From contig NZ_JAUSSZ010000017.1 of the NCBI RefSeq assembly GCF_030812595.1, forward strand, positions 1 to 64,000: 64,000 nucleotides of DNA, read 5' to 3'. Position numbers and translations under genes: made by a program. Positions 41,372-50,117 of this stretch are shown here, one piece after another (within the stretch, counting starts at the first letter, position 1; each line of letters opens with the position of its first letter). Under the pieces are notes generated by a model, which was given only the letters and a program-made list of their open reading frames with translations, was not told the DNA's origin and ran no database searches. The stretch is from Arthrobacter bambusae (lineage in GTDB: Bacteria; Actinomycetota; Actinomycetes; Actinomycetales; Micrococcaceae).

Positions 41372-42180
41372 CGACGGCGGATCACGTCCCGCCGCTTTCC
41401 GGCAAGGTCGCGCTCGTGACCGGAGCCAGCCGCGGTATCGGTGCGGAGATCGCAACTGCACTGGTTGGCGCCGGTGCACACGTTGTCTTTGCCTCACGTG
41501 ACAGCGCCAGCCTGTCCCAGCACGTCGACGCCGTGACGTCGGCCGGCGGACATGCCGTGGCCATGACCGTGGATGTGGGCAACGAGGAATCGGTGAAGGC
41601 GCTGATGGCCCAGGTCCGGGACCGCTTCGGCCGGCTCGACGCCGCGGTCAACAATGCGGCAGGAGGCGGCCGGACCCCGGCGCCCCTGGCCGATTGGTCG
41701 AGCGCGGAATTCGACAGCACAATCTCGGTCAACCTGCGCGGGGTGTTCCTCTGCCTGAAATACGAAATCGAGCTCATGCTGGCAAGCGGAAACGGCGGTG
41801 CGATCGTGAACATGTCCTCCACCGCCGGCGAACAAGGCGTCGCCGGCTTGAGCGGTTACGTTGCGAGCAAGTTCGGCGTCGGCGGCCTGACCCGGGTGGC
41901 CGCGCTCGATTACGCGGCTCAGGGCATCCGCGTCAACGCGATCGCTCCTGGGCCGATCCTCACCGAACGCCTCGCCGGCGCGGGCCAAGCGGCCCAGGAC
42001 CGCGTCGCAGCGGCCGTGCCGCTCGGCCGGATTGGCTCCACGGCCGACGTCGCCGCTGCCGCCCTGTGGCTCTGCTCGGAGCAGTCCTCGTTTGTCACGG
42101 GAACCGTCCTGGCGGTCGACGGCGGCAGGCTGGCGGGAACGCCCGCGTTCAACACCAGCAGAAAGGGAAACCTGCCATGA
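41368..42180 (+). CDS. Short-chain dehydrogenase/reductase
   Basis: This 270-residue classical SDR has the cofactor motif TGASRGIG, NNAAGG, the catalytic serine in MSST and YVASK (Tyr and Lys), followed by NAIAPGPILT. It should oxidise or reduce an alcohol/ketone with NAD(P). The start overlaps the DUF4386 stop (ATGA), so translation is coupled. An ATG with an AAAGGG ribosome site overlaps its own stop (see the 29-residue remnant). Confidence 0.88.
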   Translation: MTTADHVPPLSGKVALVTGASRGIGAEIATALVGAGAHVVFASRDSASLSQHVDAVTSAGGHAVAMTVDVGNEESVKALMAQVRDRFGRLDAAVNNAAGGGRTPAPLADWSSAEFDSTISVNLRGVFLCLKYEIELMLASGNGGAIVNMSSTAGEQGVAGLSGYVASKFGVGGLTRVAALDYAAQGIRVNAIAPGPILTERLAGAGQAAQDRVAAAVPLGRIGSTADVAAAALWLCSEQSSFVTGTVLAVDGGRLAGTPAFNTSRKGNLP

Positions 42181-42266
42181 ATGAATCCCATTCCGACGCC
42201 GGGAGCGCAGCCTTCTTTGGGCGAGCGCAGAACGGAACAACGACGCCACTCCAGACCCCGCCCTAG
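42177..42266 (+). pseudogene. 29-residue frame after the SDR gene, possible truncated third operon gene
   Basis: ATG at 42177 overlaps the SDR stop as ATGA and has AAAGGG 10 bases upstream, like a true coupled gene start. The frame (MNESHSDAGSAAFF...) stops after 29 codons at 42266, exactly where the minus-strand HNH gene ends. It could be the surviving beginning of a gene cut off when the HNH gene arrived, or a chance frame. Confidence 0.35.
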
Positions 42267-43771
42267 AACGGCGGGGGTTCTGGCCGCTGGAGCAAATGGA
42301 CCGTCCTGCCAACATCTGCTGCTTCGGTCGTATATTGCCGGCCGAGGGGTGACTTCCACTCGAGGTCGCCGGTTGGCGAGGACTGTTTATAGCTCCAGGC
42401 GCCGATGGACTTCAGCGCGTGGTGCTTTCGGCAGAGCATTGCAAGGTTGCCGGCGTCAGTAGTGCCGCCATCCTGCCACTCGATGATGTGGTCGGGTTCG
42501 CAAGCGACAACCCTCCGCGTGCACCCGGGGAACCGGCAGGTCCCGTCACGGCATTGCAGGTACCGGCGAAGAGCCTTCGGTACACGGTAGGCCGTGCGCC
42601 CCACACCCAGGACCTGGCCGCTGGTGCAATCCGTGAACAGCCGTTGCCACGTTGGCGCAAGGGCCGCCATGCGCCGGGCCGTTGCACCGTCTATGGGTCC
42701 GTATCCTTCGAGTTCAGCTGTATCGAACTCGCCACCGCCGGGCACGACGCTGCCGCCAAAGACGGATCCAACGGGAATGGTCATCACGACCTCGGCGCGG
42801 AATACCCCGGATTCGGACACGTCAGATCCGCCAAGCAGCTCGCCTGATCTACTTAAAAGCCGGTCAGACCCACCAAAGAGACGGTATGCCAGCGCATCCG
42901 CGCGGAGCTCCGAAAGTGTGCGGGAATCGGGGGCAGCACCAAAATCGGGTGTAGGGTGCGGCCCGGGAAGGCCTCCCAGCTCCGCAGCCCGTGCACTGGC
43001 CTGCCGTGCATCGTGGTCGAGCCCGTTGTAAATGGCCATCCCGACTTCCGCCGTGAGGAACGCGGAGAGCGTGCACATACCGTCCGGCTCGGCCGTGAAC
43101 CATACACCGCGCTGCCGCTGGGCAGACTCTTTGCGGGCGGTGATGCTTTCGGGGTGCACATGCTCGCGCAGCCGCCGCAGGCAGGCGCGGAACTCGGACA
43201 GCGTGCGGCGCCGGCCTTGCCGCGTCCGCGTGCGCAGCAAGGCCACGGTAGCGAATTTTTCGGCGTGCCCGGCCGGGAGCGAACGGGCCTGGTCGAGAAT
43301 GATCCGGGCGTGCATTTCAGAGATATCCCCGGCCTCGACCGCCTCGAGGACTCCCCACTGGGACGTCGTGAGATCCGCGGCATCATGAAGCAAACGCGCG
43401 GCCATGCCTTCCGTCAAGGCACAGGCGGTGGACACTTCGGAGACGGCCAGGGCATGGGCCTCATCCCCACCGAACCGTACCGGCTGCCTCTCTTTCCTCC
43501 GCGGGGATTCTTCATCGATTACTTCTTCAACTCGGGCCAGGGCCTGATACTTCATGGCGGTTGCCCAGGCAATGAGCCTATCGGCCGATTCCACAGCACT
43601 GAGCGCATCGTCGGCACTGAGGAAGGAAGCGAGCGGCAGGCTCATGGTGCCAAGCAGCGGCGAATCCTCCCGGTCCGTGAAACTGACGGCCGGAACCCAC
43701 GCATCGCTTTCCGTTCCGAACACCCGGTCTTCCACGCCTGCCCCCTCCTGGATTCCTGGCCCTGAAACCAT
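42263..43771 (-). CDS. DUF222 and HNH endonuclease domain protein (13E12 repeat type)
   Basis: This protein of about 502 residues has a DUF222 region (about 60-380: RLLHDAADLTTSQWGVLEAVEAGDISEMHARII) and a C-terminal HNH nuclease: CRFPGCTRRVVACEPDHIIEW, GGTTDAGNLAMLCRKHH, with paired cysteines for zinc. These 13E12-type genes occur in many scattered copies in actinobacteria and are regarded as mobile-like; the role is unknown. ATG at 43771 has AAAGG 6 bases before it; the in-frame ATG at 43822 has none. Confidence 0.85.
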   Translation of the reverse strand: MVSGPGIQEGAGVEDRVFGTESDAWVPAVSFTDREDSPLLGTMSLPLASFLSADDALSAVESADRLIAWATAMKYQALARVEEVIDEESPRRKERQPVRFGGDEAHALAVSEVSTACALTEGMAARLLHDAADLTTSQWGVLEAVEAGDISEMHARIILDQARSLPAGHAEKFATVALLRTRTRQGRRRTLSEFRACLRRLREHVHPESITARKESAQRQRGVWFTAEPDGMCTLSAFLTAEVGMAIYNGLDHDARQASARAAELGGLPGPHPTPDFGAAPDSRTLSELRADALAYRLFGGSDRLLSRSGELLGGSDVSESGVFRAEVVMTIPVGSVFGGSVVPGGGEFDTAELEGYGPIDGATARRMAALAPTWQRLFTDCTSGQVLGVGRTAYRVPKALRRYLQCRDGTCRFPGCTRRVVACEPDHIIEWQDGGTTDAGNLAMLCRKHHALKSIGAWSYKQSSPTGDLEWKSPLGRQYTTEAADVGRTVHLLQRPEPPPF

Positions 43772-43876
43772 GCGGACCTTTCGGCCGCCTGACAGTTTCA
43801 GGCTAGGGGGAGGGTCTGACATTTATGGGCCGGCGGACAGCCACGGGGAACATTCATCGCAGCTGCCAAGCGTTCC

Positions 43877-44488
43877 CTAGCCGGGACCGTTCCAGATGCG
43901 ACGCCACCACGGCCGCTTGCCCGCACGTTCCCGATTTACGGCTTCCTGGGCGGCCGTGGCCGCGCCAGCCGCCGCCCGGCGCTCGCGCCAGCGTTCCAGT
44001 TCGACGCCGACGTCGCGGGTTTTCGTGATCACCGGCGGGCCGCCTTGTAGCTGGCGCCGCGCGTCAATGACCCGGGCGTTGAAGTCCTCCACCAGCTCGC
44101 GCACCTGGTTTTCCGAGTACAGTGCGTCGAGCTTGGCATCCAATTCCGCATCCTCGGTGCGGAGCAGAATGGCCTTCGGGCCAAGGCCGCTAAGATGCTC
44201 GCGCTGAATGAGGCCTTTGACCCACCAATCGGGATCGTAGCGCTCGCCCAGCCCTGGGATCGGTTTGCCTGCGTACTTCAGGTTGTCGAACTTCCCTTGC
44301 GCCATGGCGTCCCGGATCAGGTATTCCACCCGCGCGGCGTCGTCTGTCTTCTTGCGCTTCCGGCGCTCTTCCTCGCCCGCGGCCTCAAGTTCGGCCTCTT
44401 CCTCTGCCGTCATGCCAGTCGCGCGGACATTCCGCAGTTCCATGGCGCGCTCCAGCCGGCGCTTGAACGCACTGTTTTCACCATTCAC
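43877..44488 (-). CDS. DUF1992 (DnaJ homologue subfamily C member 28-like) protein
   Basis: This 203-residue protein contains the DUF1992 core: VEYLIRDAMAQGKFDNLKYAGKPIPGL followed by WWVKGLIQRE. It is charged, with a basic helical N-terminus and a basic C-terminus, no J domain and no membrane segment. Function is unknown. The start is a GTG at 44488; GGTGAT upstream is a weak ribosome site. Confidence 0.82.
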   Translation of the reverse strand: MNGENSAFKRRLERAMELRNVRATGMTAEEEAELEAAGEEERRKRKKTDDAARVEYLIRDAMAQGKFDNLKYAGKPIPGLGERYDPDWWVKGLIQREHLSGLGPKAILLRTEDAELDAKLDALYSENQVRELVEDFNARVIDARRQLQGGPPVITKTRDVGVELERWRERRAAAGAATAAQEAVNRERAGKRPWWRRIWNGPG

Positions 44489-44646
44489 GGTTAATCACCG
44501 CCTTCGCTTGCGGAAATCCTTGAACTGCCTCCAAGTATTCCGCAAACGGGAGCCCTCCGGGATGGCCCTCGCGATCACAGCCCCTGTTCACACCCGGCGC
44601 AGCTTACTAACCTGACTGGTAACGGCTAGCTCAGGAAGAGGTCACC

Positions 44647-44898
44647 ATGGACGAACAGGGCATTCTGAACCGTATCCAATCGCTGGTGGAAGAGGAGCGG
44701 GAGCTCCGGGAGAAGGCAGAGGCGGCCCCGCCAGGTCCCGCGCACGCGCCGGACCGCGCAAGACTGGAGCACATCGAACAGGACCTGGATCAGTGCTGGG
44801 ACCTGCTGCGGCAACGTCGGGCCAAGAGACAGTACGGGGAGAACCCGAACGAGGCCAAGCCACGGCCCCCGAAGCAAGTGGAGGGCTACACAGGCTGA
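44647..44898 (+). CDS. DUF2630 family protein
   Basis: This 83-residue protein is a helical hairpin-like DUF2630 member: ILNRIQSLVEEERELREKA, RLEHIEQDLDQCWDLLRQRRAKRQYGENP. The family is small and actinobacterial, of unknown function. AGGAAGAGG lies before the ATG. The Nudix gene follows 17 bases later on the same strand. Confidence 0.82.
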   Translation: MDEQGILNRIQSLVEEERELREKAEAAPPGPAHAPDRARLEHIEQDLDQCWDLLRQRRAKRQYGENPNEAKPRPPKQVEGYTG

Positions 44899-44915
44899 AG
44901 CCGCAGGGAGCGTAA

Positions 44916-45386
44916 ATGGCAGTTCGAAGCGCGGGCATCCTGTTGTACCGTCGGAGCTCCACTGGCGAATTGGAAGTATGGATAGCCCACATGGGCGGCC
45001 CGTTCTGGGCGCGCAAAGATGAGCGCGCTTGGTCCATCCCCAAAGGCGAATACCTTGACATCGAGGACCCCTTGGTGGCCGCCAAGCGCGAGTTCGCCGA
45101 GGAGATGGGTGTTGCTGCTCCCGCCGTCGACTTTTCCGAGCTGGGCATCTTCCGGCAGCCGTCCGGAAAACTCATCACTGCCTTCGCTGCGGAGACGGAC
45201 TTCGCGCCCGAGAAGATCGTCAGCAACACCTTCGAGCTGGAATGGCCGCGCGGATCAGGCCTCATCCGGAGCTACCCGGAGATCGACAACGCGATGTGGG
45301 CCACGGAGGCTGTCGCCCGCACCAAACTGGTCAAGGGCCAGGTGCCCATCCTCGACGCCCTGGTCCGGCGCGTTGGGAGCGGTTAG
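44916..45386 (+). CDS. Nudix hydrolase
   Basis: This 156-residue protein has a complete Nudix box (start GEYLDIEDPLVAAKREFAEE, then MG), binding divalent metal with the REFAEE glutamates. The opening SAGILLYRR and the SIPKGE segment resemble diadenosine-polyphosphate and nucleotide-type Nudix enzymes (DUF4385-free, single domain). The substrate cannot be fixed from sequence. It follows DUF2630 closely. Confidence 0.85.
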   Translation: MAVRSAGILLYRRSSTGELEVWIAHMGGPFWARKDERAWSIPKGEYLDIEDPLVAAKREFAEEMGVAAPAVDFSELGIFRQPSGKLITAFAAETDFAPEKIVSNTFELEWPRGSGLIRSYPEIDNAMWATEAVARTKLVKGQVPILDALVRRVGSG

Positions 45387-45511
45387 GCCTTCTAGTCGGC
45401 GTCCAAGACCGGTCAGGAATGGAGAAGCGCCGCTCCGGGGCCGCGCCTAGAATTGCGGTCATGGACAACCGTCCACGCCAGCTCGGCCCCTAAATAACTT
45501 CAGGAGTGATC

Positions 45512-45871
45512 ATGGGCGACTCTTCCAACGAGGGAATCAAGACAGTGCTGCATCCCGTGTCCGACCTCGCAGCCGCGAAGTCGGTGTACACGGCCTTGCT
45601 CGGGACCCCGCCGCAGGCCGACGGCCCGTATTACGTCGGCTTCGACGTCGCCGGCCAGCATATCGGGCTCGTCCCGGGAGGCGGACCGCAAGCCATGACG
45701 TCGCCCGTCGCCTACTGGCACGTTTCAGACATCGAGGCAAAGCTGGCCGAGGTGACTGCCGCCGGCGCTACCCTGAAGGAAGCAGCCCACGACGTCGGAG
45801 GCGGCCGTTTGGTGGCTACCGTCACCGACCCTGACGGCAACGTCCTCGGGCTGCTTCAGGATCCGCACTAG
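45512..45871 (+). CDS. VOC-family (glyoxalase/bleomycin-resistance fold) protein
   Basis: This 119-residue protein has two beta-alpha-beta-beta-beta units: VLHPVSDLAAAKSVYTALLG and, later, YWHVSDIEAKLAEVTAAGATL to VTDPDGNVLGLLQDP. Members bind metal or small molecules and can act as dioxygenases, isomerases or drug-binding proteins. AGGAG precedes the ATG at 45512; a GTG at 45506 is in frame but overlaps that site. The UvrA-like gene follows after 29 bases, so a shared drug-protection role is possible. Confidence 0.85.
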   Translation: MGDSSNEGIKTVLHPVSDLAAAKSVYTALLGTPPQADGPYYVGFDVAGQHIGLVPGGGPQAMTSPVAYWHVSDIEAKLAEVTAAGATLKEAAHDVGGGRLVATVTDPDGNVLGLLQDPH

Positions 45872-45900
45872 CCAAGCGCGCACAACCAGATGGAGACACG

Positions 45901-48291
45901 ATGAGCACGGCCACGGGCACCGACACGCAGTCGCCTGAGCTGCATATTGCAGACACCCACGATCTGATTCGCGTACAAGGCGCGCGGGAGAACAACCTCA
46001 AGGACGTCAGCATCGAGCTGCCGAAGCGCAGGCTGACGGTGTTCACGGGCGTCTCCGGTTCGGGCAAGAGCTCCCTCGTGTTCGCCACGATCGCCGCGGA
46101 GTCGCAGCGCATGATCAACGAGACGTACAGCACCTTCGTCCAAGGTTTCATGCCCACCATGGCGCGGCCGGACGTCGATCTGCTCGAAGGACTGACGACC
46201 GCGATCATCGTCGACCAGGAGCGGATGGGCGCGAACCCCCGCTCCACCGTGGGTACCGCCACGGATGCCAATGCCATGCTGCGCATGCTCTTCAGCCGGC
46301 TCGGCCAGCCGCACATCGGATCGCCCCAGGCATTCTCGTTCAACGTGGCTTCCGTCTCGGGCGCGGGAGCAGTCACTTTCGAGCGGGGTGGGACGACCAC
46401 CAAAGAGCGGCGGAGTTTCAGCATCACCGGCGGTATGTGCCCGCGCTGTGAAGGGCGGGGCTCGGTCACCGACTTCGACCTGACCGCACTGTACGACGGA
46501 AGCAAGTCGCTTGCCGGGGGCGCGCTCACCATCCCCGGTTACAGCATGGACGGCTGGTACGGCCGCATCTTCAGTGGTTCGGGTTTCTTCGACATGGACA
46601 AGCCGCTCAGCAAGTTCACCAAAAAGGAACTCAACGATCTGCTCCACAAGGAGCCCACCAAAATCAAGGTCGAAGGAATCAACCTGACGTACGAGGGGCT
46701 GATTCCGAAGATCCAAAAGTCCATGCTCTCCAAGGATCCGGAGGGAATGCAGCCGCACATCCGCGCCTTCGTGGAGCGGGCCATCACCTTCACCACCTGC
46801 CCCGAATGCAATGGCACACGGCTGACCGAAGCTGCCCGCTCGTCCAAGATCAAGGGAATCAGCATCGCCGACGCGTGCTCGATGCAGATCAGCGATCTCG
46901 CCGAGTGGGTGCGCGGCCTGGACGAACCGTCGGTCGCACCGCTCCTCAAGGGGCTTCAGCACCTCCTCGACTCGTTCGCGGAGATCGGACTGGGCTATCT
47001 CTCGCTCGACCGGCCGGCAGGTACGCTCTCCGGCGGTGAGGCGCAGCGAACCAAGATGATCCGGCACCTGGGCTCCTCACTCACAGACGTTACCTACGTC
47101 TTCGACGAGCCCACCATTGGCCTACACCCGCACGACATCGAGCGCATGAACAAGCTGTTGCTGCAACTGCGGGACAAGGGCAACACCGTGCTCGTCGTCG
47201 AGCACAAACCGGAGGCGATCGCGATCGCCGACCACGTCGTCGATCTCGGTCCCGGTGCGGGCACCGCCGGTGGCGAAGTGGTCTTTGAAGGCACCCTCGA
47301 AGGACTGCGTTCCAGCGGCACCCTGACCGGGCGCCACCTTGAGGACCGCTCAACCCTCAAGCAGGGCGTGCGGACATCCACGAGCGCACTGGAGATCCGT
47401 GGCGCGAGTGAGAACAACCTGCGCAACGTCAACATCGACATTCCGCTTGGGGTCCTGGTTGTCGTCACGGGCGTCGCCGGTTCGGGCAAGAGTTCGTTGA
47501 TCCATGGCTCGTTGTCCAAGCGGGACGGCGTCGTTTCGATTGATCAAGGAGCCATCAAAGGCTCACGGCGGAGCAACCCCGCCACCTACACCGGGCTGCT
47601 CGAGCCCATCCGCAAGGCGTTCGCGAAGGCCAATGGCGTGAAGCCGGCGCTGTTCAGCGCGAACTCGGAGGGTGCATGCCCCACCTGCAACGGCGCGGGC
47701 GTCATATATACGGACCTCGGATTCATGGACACGGTGGCCACTCCGTGCGAGGAATGTGAAGGCAAGCGGTTCCAGGCTTCCGTGCTCGAGTACCGGCTCG
47801 GCGGGCGCAACATCGCGGAGGTATTGGCGATGTCGGTGAAAGAGGCCGAGGAGTTCTTCTCCGCGGGCGCATCCAGGATCCCGGCAGCCCATGCGATCCT
47901 GCAGCGGCTCACCGACGTCGGGCTCGGTTACCTCAGCCTCGGCCAACCGCTCACCACCCTTTCCGGCGGCGAGCGGCAGCGGATCAAGCTGGCCACCCAC
48001 ATGGGTGAAAAGGGCGGCGTGCTCGTTCTCGACGAGCCCACCTCGGGCCTGCACCTCGCCGACGTCGAACAGCTGCTCGGTTTGCTCGACCGGCTCGTGG
48101 ACTCCGGGAAGTCGGTCATCGTCATCGAGCACCACCAAGCCGTCATGGCGCATGCCGACTGGATCATCGACCTTGGCCCGGGCGCCGGTCACGACGGCGG
48201 ACGGATCGTTTTCGAGGGAACGCCCGCCGATCTGGTTGCCGGGCGTTCCACCCTCACCGGCGAGCACCTGGCTGCCTACGTCGGCCGCTGA
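45901..48291 (+). CDS. Short UvrA-like ABC ATPase (UvrA2/DrrC type)
   Basis: This 796-residue protein has the two-ATPase layout of UvrA: Walker A GVSGSGKSS and GVAGSGKSS, zinc pairs CPRCEGRG/CPECNGTR and CPTCNGAG/CEECEGKR, and signatures TLSGGEAQR and TLSGGERQR, with IGLHPHD and SGLHLAD. It is about 150 residues shorter than UvrA, lacking much of the UvrB-binding and insertion regions. Such paralogues (UvrA2, DrrC) are linked to tolerance of DNA-binding drugs. It is probably co-transcribed with the upstream VOC gene. Confidence 0.87.
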   Translation: MSTATGTDTQSPELHIADTHDLIRVQGARENNLKDVSIELPKRRLTVFTGVSGSGKSSLVFATIAAESQRMINETYSTFVQGFMPTMARPDVDLLEGLTTAIIVDQERMGANPRSTVGTATDANAMLRMLFSRLGQPHIGSPQAFSFNVASVSGAGAVTFERGGTTTKERRSFSITGGMCPRCEGRGSVTDFDLTALYDGSKSLAGGALTIPGYSMDGWYGRIFSGSGFFDMDKPLSKFTKKELNDLLHKEPTKIKVEGINLTYEGLIPKIQKSMLSKDPEGMQPHIRAFVERAITFTTCPECNGTRLTEAARSSKIKGISIADACSMQISDLAEWVRGLDEPSVAPLLKGLQHLLDSFAEIGLGYLSLDRPAGTLSGGEAQRTKMIRHLGSSLTDVTYVFDEPTIGLHPHDIERMNKLLLQLRDKGNTVLVVEHKPEAIAIADHVVDLGPGAGTAGGEVVFEGTLEGLRSSGTLTGRHLEDRSTLKQGVRTSTSALEIRGASENNLRNVNIDIPLGVLVVVTGVAGSGKSSLIHGSLSKRDGVVSIDQGAIKGSRRSNPATYTGLLEPIRKAFAKANGVKPALFSANSEGACPTCNGAGVIYTDLGFMDTVATPCEECEGKRFQASVLEYRLGGRNIAEVLAMSVKEAEEFFSAGASRIPAAHAILQRLTDVGLGYLSLGQPLTTLSGGERQRIKLATHMGEKGGVLVLDEPTSGLHLADVEQLLGLLDRLVDSGKSVIVIEHHQAVMAHADWIIDLGPGAGHDGGRIVFEGTPADLVAGRSTLTGEHLAAYVGR

Positions 48292-48338
48292 ACTGGCGGG
48301 AGGGAGTTACCGTGAAAGTTGAGCGCCGCCTGCGGGCC

Positions 48339-48998
48339 TTAAGCCACCAGCTCCGCGGCGGCGCTGTCCATGTGCTCGAGAATGGTCTTGCGTGCCAGGG
48401 ATGCATCCCCGGTTTCGATGGCGGCCACGATGTCGTGATGCCGCTCGACGCTCATGTTCTTGACGCCCTTTTCCAGTCCGGCGAACATGATGGACATCCG
48501 GATGGATCCCTCCAGCGATTCCCACGAATGGAGAAGGGTCTCGTTGCCCGTGAGCCGGCACATGGTGCGGTGGAATTCCAGGTCGGATTCGATCCGTTCC
48601 TCGAGGCTTCCCTTGGCTGCGTCCGCCATGGCGTCAATGGCGGAGCGCAGTGAGCTGATCACCTGGTTGCGGTCCGGCAGTTCGCAGAGCGTGCGCGCGG
48701 CGAGGGACTCCAGGGCTGCCCGTACGGAGTAGATATCGCGGATTTCCTTCGCGTCCAAGTGGCGGACGGAGAGCCGGCCGCGGGGTCCGGCCGACAGCAG
48801 GCCTTCCTGCTCGAGTTGCCGCAGGGCTTCCCTGAGCGTTCCGCGGCTGATCTGGAGCATGTCCGACAGCTCGGTCTCGACGAGGTGGCGGCCGGGCTCC
48901 AGCTCGCCGCTCGTGATGGCCGTGCGGAGGGCAGAGAGCGCCTGCTCCCGGAGGCTTTTCTTTTCCAGTCCCAGAAGGGGTGCTGTTGCTCCGGCCAT
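48339..48998 (-). CDS. GntR-family (FadR/FCD subfamily) regulator
   Basis: This 219-residue protein has a GntR winged helix (LREQALSALRTAITSGELEPGRHL, MLQISRGTLREALRQLEQEGLL) and an FCD effector domain (IYSVRAALESLAART, DLEFHRTMCRLTGN, ERHHDIVAAIETGD), with metal-ligand histidines in the FHRTM and ERHHD segments. It most likely controls the transketolase, permease and kinase genes to its right: the same palindrome occurs before this gene and in the divergent promoter region of that locus. ATG at 48998 with GAGGA is preferred over an in-frame TTG at 49013. Confidence 0.88.
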   Translation of the reverse strand: MAGATAPLLGLEKKSLREQALSALRTAITSGELEPGRHLVETELSDMLQISRGTLREALRQLEQEGLLSAGPRGRLSVRHLDAKEIRDIYSVRAALESLAARTLCELPDRNQVISSLRSAIDAMADAAKGSLEERIESDLEFHRTMCRLTGNETLLHSWESLEGSIRMSIMFAGLEKGVKNMSVERHHDIVAAIETGDASLARKTILEHMDSAAAELVA

Positions 48999-49023
48999 CG
49001 TGTCCGTCCTCAATGTCAGTGGT

Positions 49024-49039
49024 CGACTGTTTACAGTCG
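49024..49039. promoter_or_regulatory. GntR operator candidate before the regulator gene
   Basis: CGACTGTTTACAGTCG is a perfect 16-bp palindrome 26 bases before the gntR-type start codon. Its core ACTGT-NN-ACAGT recurs at 52475-52486, which argues for autoregulation by the same protein. Confidence 0.65.
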
Positions 49040-49063
49040 CTGTGTTAACTGTTGATCTTACGT

Positions 49064-49104
49064 CAGGAGCGCGGAACAGGCCCCACGCCCGCTCCGCGCT
49101 CCTG
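49064..49104 (-). terminator. Terminator hairpin after the transketolase genes
   Basis: CAGGAGCGCGGA (49064-49075) pairs perfectly with TCCGCGCTCCTG (49093-49104), 18 bases after the transketolase stop on the minus strand. It separates this operon from the downstream regulator gene. Confidence 0.65.
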
Positions 49105-49121
49105 CCAAGGAATCACCCGGC

Positions 49122-50117
49122 TTAGCCCAGTTCCGCCAGAACCTTCGCCACGATCTGCTGCACCGACAGTCCGTAGCGTTCGTGCAGGGTCGGCAGCGCA
49201 CCGGCGTCGAGGAACTCATCGGGAAGCGCCACGGGCACCACGCGCTTGCCCAGGCCGGCCGTGACCACCGCCGAGGCCACCGTCTCGAACAAGCCACCCA
49301 CCACGCTGTGGTTCTCCAGGGTAACGGCCAGGCGGTCAGTGTTCAGTTCCGCCAGGACGGTGGAGGCGTCGAACGGTTTGATGGTGGGCGCATGCACGAC
49401 GGCGACATCCACCTTGTGCGCGGCCAGCGCCTCCGCTGCCTGCAGCGCGCGCATGGTCATCAACCCGCTGGAGACGAACACGACGTCGTTGCCCCCGCGC
49501 AGCACCTTTGCCCTGCCGAGTTCGAACGTGTAGTCGTACTCGTCCAGCACCCTGGGAACGTTGCCTCGGAGGAGGCGCAGGTAGGTGGGACCGTCCGAAG
49601 CGGCCAGTTGTGGCACAGCTTGTTCGATGTCGACGGAGTCGCATGGATCAACGATGGTCAGGTTCGGCATGCCGCGGAAAATCGCCATGTCCTCGGTAGC
49701 CTGGTGGCTGGGGCCGTAGCCCGTGGTCAGCCCAGGGAGTGCACCCACGATGTTCACGTTGAGGTTCGGCTCGGCAATGTCGAGGCACAGAAAGTCGTAG
49801 GCGCGGCGGGCGGCGAACACTGAGTACGTGGAGGCGAAAGGCACCAGCCCGGTCTCCGCGAATCCGGCGGCTGCGCCGAAGAGCAACTGCTCAGCCATGC
49901 CCATTTGGAAGAAGCGTTCCGGGAATGCCTTCGCGAAGATGTGCATGTCCGTGTATTTGCCGAGGTCGGCGGTGAGCCCGACGATCCGCGGGTCAGCCTC
50001 GGCGGCCTTCACCAACGCATGGCCGAAAGGCGCGGAAGACGTCTTCTGGCCCGGGTCGGCGAACGAGGCGATCATGGCCGAGGTTTTCAGCTTGGGCGCT
50101 TTCACAGTGGTGCTCAT
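49122..50117 (-). CDS. Transketolase-like protein, C-terminal (pyrimidine-binding) subunit
   Basis: This 331-residue protein is the pyrimidine and C-terminal part of a split transketolase: GLTADLGKYTDMHIFAKAFPERFFQMGMAEQLLFGAAAGFA carries the activating glutamate, then PGLTTGYGPSHQATEDMAIFRGMPNLTIVDPCDS. Together with the upstream subunit it should move two-carbon units with thiamine diphosphate. ATG at 50117 overlaps the other subunit's stop (ATGA) and has GGGAAGG upstream, so equal amounts are made. Split forms occur in sugar-specific operons, including apulose-4-phosphate transketolase. Confidence 0.88.
   Translation of the reverse strand: MSTTVKAPKLKTSAMIASFADPGQKTSSAPFGHALVKAAEADPRIVGLTADLGKYTDMHIFAKAFPERFFQMGMAEQLLFGAAAGFAETGLVPFASTYSVFAARRAYDFLCLDIAEPNLNVNIVGALPGLTTGYGPSHQATEDMAIFRGMPNLTIVDPCDSVDIEQAVPQLAASDGPTYLRLLRGNVPRVLDEYDYTFELGRAKVLRGGNDVVFVSSGLMTMRALQAAEALAAHKVDVAVVHAPTIKPFDASTVLAELNTDRLAVTLENHSVVGGLFETVASAVVTAGLGKRVVPVALPDEFLDAGALPTLHERYGLSVQQIVAKVLAELG

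Noticed and set aside
42263..43771. HNH gene as homing endonuclease or insertion sequence
   Set aside because: No terminal inverted repeats, target duplications or intron/intein features are visible; DUF222-HNH genes are usually stand-alone.
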